Assembly: GCA_007123975.1 (NCBI GenBank)
Contig: SLFZ01000124.1
Location: 1-10,353 of the forward strand
DNA: 10,353 nt
Source of the DNA: Candidatus Izemoplasma sp.
GTDB lineage: Bacteria > Bacillota_I > Bacilli_A > Izemoplasmatales > Izemoplasmataceae
Direction of reading: 5' to 3'
The notes below the pieces were generated by a model. The model was not told where the DNA came from, made no database searches, and was given only the letters and a program-made list of their open reading frames with translations. Below, piece by piece: positions 5,272 to 10,353 of this stretch (its first letter is position 1; every line of letters starts with the position of its first letter). The position numbers were made by a program, and so were the translations under genes.

Positions 5272-8238
5272 ATGAGGAGACTTTTACTGCTTCTCAGCGC
5301 CATAGCAATGGCATTTACCGCCTTAGCATGCGATAACCTTCAACTGCCACCTCTAGATGACTTGCCAATTCCAACGCCAGCAGAAGACACACCGATTGCG
5401 ACGCCCGATGAGACGCCGGATCCCACGCGCCCAGGCGATGAAACACCAGATACAACACGTCCGGCCGATGAGACCCCGGACACAACACGCCCGGAGGACA
5501 GTCCTGACCCAACAGAACCTGATGAAACACCGGATTCCACAAGGCCTGATGACACCCCAGACCCAACAGAACCCGATGAAACACCGGATTCCACAAGGCC
5601 TGATGAAACACTAGACTCAACAGATCCCGATGAAACACCGGATTCTACAGAACCTGATGACACCCCAGACCCAACAGAACCCGATGACGATGGCATCCTA
5701 TCTGTTCAGGGCGCACTCGCTTTAGAAGACGGTGCGATTGTGACCGTACGGGGTGTGGTGACGTCATACCCGATGTTCAGTGGGAACAGAGGGTTTTGGA
5801 TTCAAGACCAAGACGCTACAGCGCTCTTTGTCTTTCAAGACTTTGCCGATGGACACCCTGGCCTAGATATCGGTAACGAAGTTGTCTTGGAAGGCGAACT
5901 GACGACGTGGACCGAGTTTGGGAACCACACGCGCCAACTCATCAATGTGACGTTGGTTTCAAACGATGAAGGTTTGCACCCAATCCATGTCATCGATGAT
6001 GTGTCGCTTTTGACGATGGCCAACGATTTCTATCAGCACGTGTCAAGACGGGTTCGCGTGCATCAAGTCGAACTGCTTTATGTTGAGGGTTCGTGGGTGT
6101 ATTTTGAAACCGGCCACCCCACCATTTTGTTGCGCTTCCACACAGGAAGTTATCCGGTCACAGAATCACCGGGAGCCGTGTTTGCGTGGATCGAGTTTAC
6201 ACCGAGAGATCTTTATCAGGGTGATATCCGTGGTGAAACGGCAGTCTTCGGCCCTCTTTGGGAAGAAGACCACGATGGTGTACTGAGCGTGAAACAAGCG
6301 CTGAATGAACCCGACGAGGCAATTGTCATGGTTCGTGGTGTGGTCACGTCATACCCATTCTTTAGCGGGAATCCAGGCTTCTGGATTCAAGATGACGATG
6401 GCACGCCGCTGTTCATCTTTGAAGACTTCGGCGATGGCCATCCTGGTGTTCAAATCGGCAACGAAGTCGTCCTAAGCGGCCAGATGACAACCTGGCAACA
6501 GTTTGGCAATCACACGCGTCAACTCATCGACGCCACGCTAATATCAAACGACGAAGACACACACCCGGTGGTGGTGCTTGACGATGTAACCTTATCGACG
6601 ATAGCGAGTGATTTCTTCACATATGTATCGGGACGCTACCGTGTTCACCACGTTGAACTGACACATTACAGCGGTGATTGGGTGTACTTTGAGACAGGTT
6701 ATCCAGATGTGGCTCTGCGTTTCCACACTGGAAGCTATCCGACGCAAGCGCCGGCAGGAACTGTCTTTGAGTGGATTGAGTTTACCGCCAGAGATTTCTA
6801 TTTCGGTGACATCCGCGGTGAAACCGTTTTGTATGGACCAACCACCACAAGCGTCACCGAGTACCTAGACATCTATTTAATTAACGACCTTCATGGCATG
6901 ATTCTTCCCGAAAGCCCAGCCTACATGGGCATGGCGAAAATCGGCAATTTCTTGATAAACAAACGTGAAGCGACTCCGGATAACACCATTATCCTAGCCG
7001 GAGGAGACATGTTGCAAGGCAGCGCCTTGTCAAACTACTACCACGGACGTTCGACCATTGAACTCATGAACGCGATGTACTTTGATGCATTCGCCATCGG
7101 CAACCACGAGTTTGACTGGGGGCTTGACATGGTTACCCGCTATTTCATCCCTGACGATGACGCCTACATCGCGGACTTCCCATTGCTTGGGGCCAACGTG
7201 TTTTACAAGGGCACAACAACCATTCCTGAAGGCATCGACCCATACGTCATCCTCGAACGTGGCGACCTTAAGGTTGGCATCATTGGAACCATCGGTTATG
7301 GACTTGAATCGAGCATTGCCTCATACCGCATCGAAGACTACGCCTTTGGTTTCCCCGACACCATCGTTGAACACTATGCTTACGATCTTCGCGTCAATCA
7401 TGGCGTCGACATCGTCATCCTTTTAACCCACGATTCAGGTTGGGTGAACAGCTACGTTTCACAGCTTACGGGAGATTATCGTGTTGATGCGATCTTCAAC
7501 GGCCATTCGCATCAAGTGTATGCAGACGAATTAAACGGCGTGCCGATTATGCAATCAGGAGCGTATGGTGCGCATGTCGGACACCTCCGTCTCCATCTCG
7601 TCGATGGGGTTGTTGTCGGCCACACGATGCGAAACCTGGCCGCGAACAGCGATGCATTGTTTCATAACGAACACCCTGACATCGCCGACATGATTGATGA
7701 ATACATGCTCGACGCGGCTGCGCTGTTTGAGACGATTATCTATAACCCGAACTTTGTTGGTCGCGAGGCCTTAAGCGACTGGGCGTCGTACGTCATGCGT
7801 GTGTCGATGGGTGCTGACATCGGGTTCCAGCGAATTGGCGGTACCCGACAATCGCTCAGCGCTGGCGATGTGACGCTAGCCACCCTTTACAGCATCTTCC
7901 CCTTCGATAACGCCATCTGCACCGTGTGGATTACCGGTGCTGAAATCAAGGCCTATGCGGCGACATCCTACTATGATGCAGCGATGAGCTTAGATCTCTT
8001 TGACGACGACACCCTGTACAAAGTCGCCACATCCGATTTCCTATGCTTGCAACACGGCAGCACATTCTTAGATGGAGTGGACTTAACGCTTCATCCGGTC
8101 ATGCAACGTGACCTCTTCGCCTATGAGTTGGCAGCCCAAGCCGACGTCTACAGCCTGTTTTACACGACCAATGTTGTTTTAACGGACTACATCCCGGTGA
8201 TTAAACCCGATGACGACCCACCGGGGGATCAGCCATAA
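5272..8238 (+). CDS. Secreted lipoprotein 5'-nucleotidase/metallophosphoesterase with two OB-fold-like repeats
   Basis: A 988-residue surface enzyme predicted to dephosphorylate extracellular nucleotides to nucleosides and phosphate. Parts in order: a lipoprotein signal with C20 (ending TALAC, a loose lipobox); an acidic Pro/Thr stalk (about 33-139) of DETPDSTRP-like units; two homologous repeats (about 142-328 and 337-523) with OB-fold features such as GVVTSYPxFSGN and FWIQD, resembling the OB region of Bacillus YhcR; a metallophosphoesterase domain (about 530-790); and a C-terminal 5'-nucleotidase domain (about 820-970). Metal ligands are all present: D539, H541, D579, N611-H612, H720, H745 and H747. 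The C-terminal domain keeps GGTR (856-859) and FPFDN (876-880). No sortase motif or C-terminal helix exists, so attachment is by the lipid. AAAGGAG at 5259-5265 supports the start. The nuclease domain that YhcR carries is missing. UDP-sugar or other phosphoester substrates are possible. It is convergent with a nucleoside-binding-type lipoprotein gene. Confidence 0.92.
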   Translation: MRRLLLLLSAIAMAFTALACDNLQLPPLDDLPIPTPAEDTPIATPDETPDPTRPGDETPDTTRPADETPDTTRPEDSPDPTEPDETPDSTRPDDTPDPTEPDETPDSTRPDETLDSTDPDETPDSTEPDDTPDPTEPDDDGILSVQGALALEDGAIVTVRGVVTSYPMFSGNRGFWIQDQDATALFVFQDFADGHPGLDIGNEVVLEGELTTWTEFGNHTRQLINVTLVSNDEGLHPIHVIDDVSLLTMANDFYQHVSRRVRVHQVELLYVEGSWVYFETGHPTILLRFHTGSYPVTESPGAVFAWIEFTPRDLYQGDIRGETAVFGPLWEEDHDGVLSVKQALNEPDEAIVMVRGVVTSYPFFSGNPGFWIQDDDGTPLFIFEDFGDGHPGVQIGNEVVLSGQMTTWQQFGNHTRQLIDATLISNDEDTHPVVVLDDVTLSTIASDFFTYVSGRYRVHHVELTHYSGDWVYFETGYPDVALRFHTGSYPTQAPAGTVFEWIEFTARDFYFGDIRGETVLYGPTTTSVTEYLDIYLINDLHGMILPESPAYMGMAKIGNFLINKREATPDNTIILAGGDMLQGSALSNYYHGRSTIELMNAMYFDAFAIGNHEFDWGLDMVTRYFIPDDDAYIADFPLLGANVFYKGTTTIPEGIDPYVILERGDLKVGIIGTIGYGLESSIASYRIEDYAFGFPDTIVEHYAYDLRVNHGVDIVILLTHDSGWVNSYVSQLTGDYRVDAIFNGHSHQVYADELNGVPIMQSGAYGAHVGHLRLHLVDGVVVGHTMRNLAANSDALFHNEHPDIADMIDEYMLDAAALFETIIYNPNFVGREALSDWASYVMRVSMGADIGFQRIGGTRQSLSAGDVTLATLYSIFPFDNAICTVWITGAEIKAYAATSYYDAAMSLDLFDDDTLYKVATSDFLCLQHGSTFLDGVDLTLHPVMQRDLFAYELAAQADVYSLFYTTNVVLTDYIPVIKPDDDPPGDQP
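5521..5682 (+). repeat. Three 54-bp tandem repeats encoding the stalk
   Basis: Near-identical units lie at 5521-5574, 5575-5628 and 5629-5682, each starting GATGAAACACCGGATTC and encoding 18 residues of the type DETPDSTRPDDTPDPTEP. Looser related units extend back to about 5400. The unit is a multiple of three, so gain or loss of copies would keep the frame. Confidence 0.85.
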
Positions 8239-8261
8239 TAGCCAACACTGACGTGATGATC

Positions 8262-8296
8262 AAAGAGGCACCGCAAACACGAGCGGAGCCTCTTTT
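8262..8296 (+). terminator. Terminator of the 5'-nucleotidase gene
   Basis: AAAGAGGC (8262-8269) pairs with GCCTCTTT (8288-8295), and CCGC/GCGG extends the stem beyond one A-A mismatch. A short T-run follows. It lies 24 bases after the stop codon. Confidence 0.85.
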
Positions 8297-8307
8297 CATA
8301 TCTATCA

Positions 8308-8345
8308 TGAAAAAAAGTCGATTAGGAGGGTTGCCTAATCGACTT
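8308..8345 (-). terminator. Terminator of the BMP-family lipoprotein gene
   Basis: AAGTCGATTAGG (8315-8326) and CCTAATCGACTT (8334-8345) make a perfect 12-bp stem with a seven-base loop. On the minus strand the stem is followed by a run of T, and it lies just downstream of the TAG at 8372-8370. The two convergent genes therefore have separate back-to-back terminators. Confidence 0.9.
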
Positions 8346-8369
8346 CTATCTAACCTGTAAACTTTGTGT

Positions 8370-9719
8370 CTACGAACCTTCAATGGTTGAGCGTGTGATT
8401 GGAAGCACGTCCAGGCCGTGTTCTGTGAAGAAATCTACCAGATTATCGTAGTCTTGCGGTACCACGATATCGCCGCTGATGAGCAGCGCAACCATCGATT
8501 CATACACGGCTTCAACGGATGCAGGTTCACGGAAACGTGACGTCGAAAGTGGCAAGAGCACACCATTATCTTCAATGCCAAAGTAGATGGTCTCTCCTCC
8601 GGGGAACGCATCGTCGAAGTACTGCGCCAACAACGCTTCAATGGAATAGGCGTGTGCCTTCATGGCGCTCGTCAACACGTGCGAGCTCACTTCCGAATGG
8701 TCGACATCCGCATCAATGGTCCACGCATCGTGTGCTGAAGCGGACGCTAAGACGCTCGCATTGGCGTCCGCCGCAACGGTGAAGATGACTTCGGTTCCTG
8801 ATGTGTACCAAGCGTCGCTTTGCGTCACGACATGTGAGGATGGTGAAAACGTGCCAAGGTAGTCGTAGCGGTTGTCCGGAAAATGGATGGTGACATCGAG
8901 TTCCTCAGCCGCGTAAAACACACCGGCGACAAAGCCAATGCCATAACGAACGACTTGCGGGACGGCGAGTCCTCCCATGAATCCAAAGTCTCTAAATCCA
9001 TCGTAAACCGCAGCGTAACCCGCTAAGAACCCTGCCTGATGCACATCATAGTACACGGCCACGGTGTTGGCGGTGACGCGTACGTTCCACATTTCGTCGT
9101 ACGGTGAACCGTCCATCATGATGAACGCCACATCAGGGTATGCCATTTGTGCATCGTAGACCGCTCGGGAGAGTTTATATCCCGGCGCCACAATGATTTC
9201 AGCGCCATTGGCAATGGCCAACGATATCGCAGCATAATAGGCATCGTCAGAATCTTCACCGGGTTGGTAATAAGCGTACTCGATGTCGTGCGCTTCGGCG
9301 TAGGCGGTAATGCCTTCCCACGCTGCTTGGTTGTAATGACCATCGTCGAGTTCACCATGGTTAATCACAAGCGCAATTTGTGCGGCGACTATCGGTGTGG
9401 GATCAGGTGTTGGTTCAGGCGTTAGATCGGGTGTTGGGTCGGGTGTCGGTTCAGGCGTTGGATCGGGTGTTGGGTCGGGTGTTGGTTCAGGCGTTAGATC
9501 GGGTGTTGGGTCGGGTGTTGGTTCAGGCGTTAGATCGGGTGTTGGGTCGGGTGTCGGTTCAGGCGTTGGATCGGGCGTTGGTTCAGGCGTTGGAGTAGGT
9601 GTCAAATCAGATGTAAGGTCGGGTGTGTCTGTGTCGACCACAAGATTTGTGCATGCAAGGGTGACAAACGATGCGAAAAACAGCATAAAGAGTAACACGA
9701 TACGCTTAATCAAAAGCAT
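8370..9719 (-). CDS. BMP/PnrA-family substrate-binding lipoprotein (probable nucleoside ABC importer component)
   Basis: The 449-residue product has a lipoprotein signal with C23 (VTLAC, a loose lipobox), a repetitive stalk of DPTPEPTP units (about 32-109) and a BMP-type periplasmic-binding fold (about 112-440). Family landmarks are [15 protein letters not shown] (122-136), 'IIVAPG' (175-180), AGFLAGYAA (229-237), '[19 protein letters not shown]' (249-267), 'ADVDHS' near 337-342 and 'VLTSAMK' (348-354). Members such as Treponema PnrA bind purine nucleosides and deliver them to an ABC permease, so a nucleoside ligand is the best guess; the ligand residues cannot be confirmed by eye. No permease or ATPase gene is in the window. 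I chose the ATG at 9719-9717 because AAGGGAA (9730-9724) is well spaced to it; a GTG directly before it is closer than usual. It is convergent with the 5'-nucleotidase gene and shares its stalk design. Confidence 0.9.
   Translation of the reverse strand: MLLIKRIVLLFMLFFASFVTLACTNLVVDTDTPDLTSDLTPTPTPEPTPDPTPEPTPDPTPDLTPEPTPDPTPDLTPEPTPDPTPDPTPEPTPDPTPDLTPEPTPDPTPIVAAQIALVINHGELDDGHYNQAAWEGITAYAEAHDIEYAYYQPGEDSDDAYYAAISLAIANGAEIIVAPGYKLSRAVYDAQMAYPDVAFIMMDGSPYDEMWNVRVTANTVAVYYDVHQAGFLAGYAAVYDGFRDFGFMGGLAVPQVVRYGIGFVAGVFYAAEELDVTIHFPDNRYDYLGTFSPSSHVVTQSDAWYTSGTEVIFTVAADANASVLASASAHDAWTIDADVDHSEVSSHVLTSAMKAHAYSIEALLAQYFDDAFPGGETIYFGIEDNGVLLPLSTSRFREPASVEAVYESMVALLISGDIVVPQDYDNLVDFFTEHGLDVLPITRSTIEGS
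9412..9603 (-). repeat. 36-bp tandem repeats encoding the Pro/Thr stalk
   Basis: Four units of 36 bases at 9412-9447, 9448-9483, 9484-9519 and 9520-9555, followed by two 24-base partial units to 9603. Read on the plus strand each begins GGTTCAGGCGTT. They encode 12-residue units of the [12 protein letters not shown] type. Internal sub-repeats of 6 to 12 bases and a frame-neutral unit make copy number easy to change. Confidence 0.88.
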
Positions 9720-9751
9720 CACATTCCCTTCTATGATAGCCTTATAGCTAC

Positions 9752-9757
9752 ATTATA
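9752..9757 (-). promoter_or_regulatory. -10 box of the BMP-family lipoprotein gene
   Basis: On the minus strand a perfect TATAAT lies at 9757-9752, 32 bases before the ATG at 9719. The -35 region is poor: TTGTAA (9783-9778) is the best hexamer, but at a 20-base spacing. Confidence 0.5.
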
Positions 9758-9819
9758 CTAAACTTATTTATAAACGCTTACAAAAAATGTCGAATTGACA
9801 TGGTTCAAGTGCCCCAACC

Positions 9820-10207
9820 ATGAACCAGCGCAACAAGACTTCATGCAATGCGTGGGCAACGAAGTTCCCAAGTAAGCAAAATATGCTCTTTACAATGCCC
9901 CTTTATGTGCACGATATGCCTTCCCACGTGATGCGCTTTTTTAAGCTGCTTGAACCATCCGATGGAAACATCGCCTTCTTGGTTTTTTCGCGCTTAATCC
10001 CAAAGCGAAACACCATTAACATCTGTTTTAACCATGGTGAAGTCAAACAACACTGGGTAGGTAGATAAGCGGTGGTGGGCGAGCTGTGACTTGGTGAAGT
10101 TGTTTGAAATGATCTCAGCCCCGTTCTTGGTGAACGGCGTGAAAAAGTTTTTAAAAGTGATAATTTTACCGCATAATCGCCGAGGGACATCCATCGTTCC
10201 CGCTTAA
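9820..10207 (+). pseudogene. Decayed flavodoxin-family (NAD(P)H/FMN reductase-like) gene
   Basis: Pieces of one family can be read in different plus-strand frames. First, 'MLFTMPLYVHDMPSHVMRFF' followed by KLLEPSDGNIAFLVFS (9883-9990) matches the segment of flavodoxin-like oxidoreductases usually written 'iifaxPLYVDxxPsHv...iaFivnsG'. Second, the stretch after a Trp codon at 10054 reads on, after a frame change, as ISGGGRAV (10065-10088), like the usual glycine-rich W-x-GG-x-x-x-GGGEA region. Third, LVKLFEMISAPFLVNG and the following residues, in another frame, run to TAA at 10205-10207. The order is right but stops and shifts separate the pieces, and the N-terminal flavin-binding part is absent. 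No ribosome binding site precedes 9820. The call rests on remembered family patterns, so moderate confidence. Confidence 0.5.
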
Positions 10208-10227
10208 TTGTAATTGATTATAATTAA
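10204..10227. promoter_or_regulatory. AT-rich near-perfect palindrome
   Basis: The 24 bases starting TTAATTGTAATT are symmetric at 10 of 12 pairs. The core TTGTAAT-TG-ATTATAA resembles a PerR/Fur-type box, but with two central bases instead of one. It also contains TATAAT (10219-10224). No gene start is near it on either strand, so its role is unclear; it could be a remnant. Confidence 0.3.
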
Positions 10228-10231
10228 ATCC

Positions 10232-10323
10232 TCGCCTTAACACAAAAAAGCACCCGAACGTCAACAAGACATCGGGTGCTTTATTATCGTATGATGCGAT
10301 GTTCCGAGGATGTGTTAAGGCGA
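10232..10323. repeat. 13-bp inverted repeat enclosing a terminator
   Basis: TCGCCTTAACACA (10232-10244) and TGTGTTAAGGCGA (10311-10323) are perfect inverted copies on either side of the hairpin at 10247-10282. The right arm overlaps the last codons and stop of the minus-strand gene at the window's end. Confidence 0.75.
10244..10282 (-). terminator. Terminator of the gene entering from the right
   Basis: AAAGCACCCGA (10247-10257) and TCGGGTGCTTT (10272-10282) form an 11-bp stem. On the minus strand it is followed by a run of six T, and it starts about 33 bases after the TAA at 10317-10315. Confidence 0.85.
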
Positions 10324-10353
10324 CGGTTCATCGGCGATGACTTGTTTGATAAA
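10315..10353 (-). CDS. 3' end of a minus-strand gene, unknown product
   Basis: From the window's edge the minus strand reads FIKQVIADEPSP and then TAA (10317-10315), followed by a good minus-strand terminator. Twelve residues are too few to name a family. The call depends on the stop-terminator spacing and the open frame only. Confidence 0.45.
   Translation of the reverse strand, partial: FIKQVIADEPSP

Noticed and set aside
5315..5696. Long minus-strand frames opposite the nucleotidase stalk (Ser/Gly/Val repeats)
   Set aside because: They are mirror frames of a tandem DNA repeat inside a well-supported gene. They have no ribosome binding site and vanish where the repeat ends.
9412..9603. 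CRISPR-like array
   Set aside because: The 36-bp units are directly adjacent with no unique spacers and encode a Pro/Thr stalk in frame.
9380..9747. Plus-strand Gly/Ser/Val-repeat frames opposite the BMP lipoprotein stalk
   Set aside because: Same effect: antisense of a Pro/Thr repeat. The minus-strand frame has a signal peptide, a binding domain, a promoter and a terminator.
9794..9799. TTGACA as a plus-strand -35 box for the region after 9800
   Set aside because: No -10 element follows at a suitable distance, and the downstream frame is a relic.
9903..10194. Two minus-strand frames of 95 and 66 codons
   Set aside because: They overlap the flavodoxin-family relic in antisense, have no ribosome binding site and show no family signature.

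Overview
The window looks like chromosomal DNA from a Gram-positive-type bacterium of the Bacillota / Mycoplasmatota side. The grounds are strong AGGAGG-type ribosome binding sites, TATAAT promoters, type II lipoprotein signals and a PAS-GGDEF-HD-GYP protein with a DVDGLK-type GGDEF. Base composition is near balanced by eye. An Izemoplasma-like or related lineage is possible, but that is inference and nothing here fixes the genus. I see no phage, IS element, CRISPR array, rRNA or tRNA.

Layout. (1) 1-197: the 3' end of a fasciclin (FAS1) domain gene, closed by a hairpin. (2) 261-604: an almost empty gap with one doubtful minus-strand ORF and the promoter of the next gene. (3) 605-1069: a GNAT N-acetyltransferase, sharing a bidirectional terminator with (4) 1136-2248, a minus-strand regulator with a C-terminal ArsR-type winged helix and a large unassigned N-terminal region. 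(5) A 259-base divergent control region carrying both promoters and several AAACCGG-type half-sites. (6) 2508-4826: a PAS-GAF-PAS-GGDEF-HD-GYP cyclic-di-GMP enzyme with both catalytic motifs intact but no RxxD inhibitory site. (7) A roughly 370-base stretch with a good promoter, a long leader and a 15-codon micro-ORF with a strong ribosome binding site. (8) 5272-8238: a secreted lipoprotein with a repetitive acidic Pro/Thr stalk, two tandem OB-fold-like repeats and a complete 5'-nucleotidase/metallophosphoesterase. (9) Two adjacent terminators, one per strand. (10) 8370-9719, minus strand: a BMP/PnrA-type substrate-binding lipoprotein with its own Pro/Thr stalk. (11) 9820-10207: a decayed flavodoxin-family gene. 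(12) An AT-rich near-palindrome, a 13-bp inverted repeat enclosing a terminator, and the last 12 codons of a minus-strand gene running out of the window.

How the parts may work together. The two lipoproteins are convergent neighbours with the same surface design. Their predicted activities follow one another: the 5'-nucleotidase would release nucleosides and phosphate from extracellular nucleotides, and BMP/PnrA-family proteins bind nucleosides for ABC import. I read them as a nucleotide or DNA scavenging module; the permease and ATPase are not in the window. The c-di-GMP enzyme and the ArsR-like regulator share a divergent promoter region and are probably co-regulated. Every complete gene here appears to be its own transcription unit. 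The main surprises are the micro-ORF before the nucleotidase, the repeat-built stalks and the shared AAACCGG elements.
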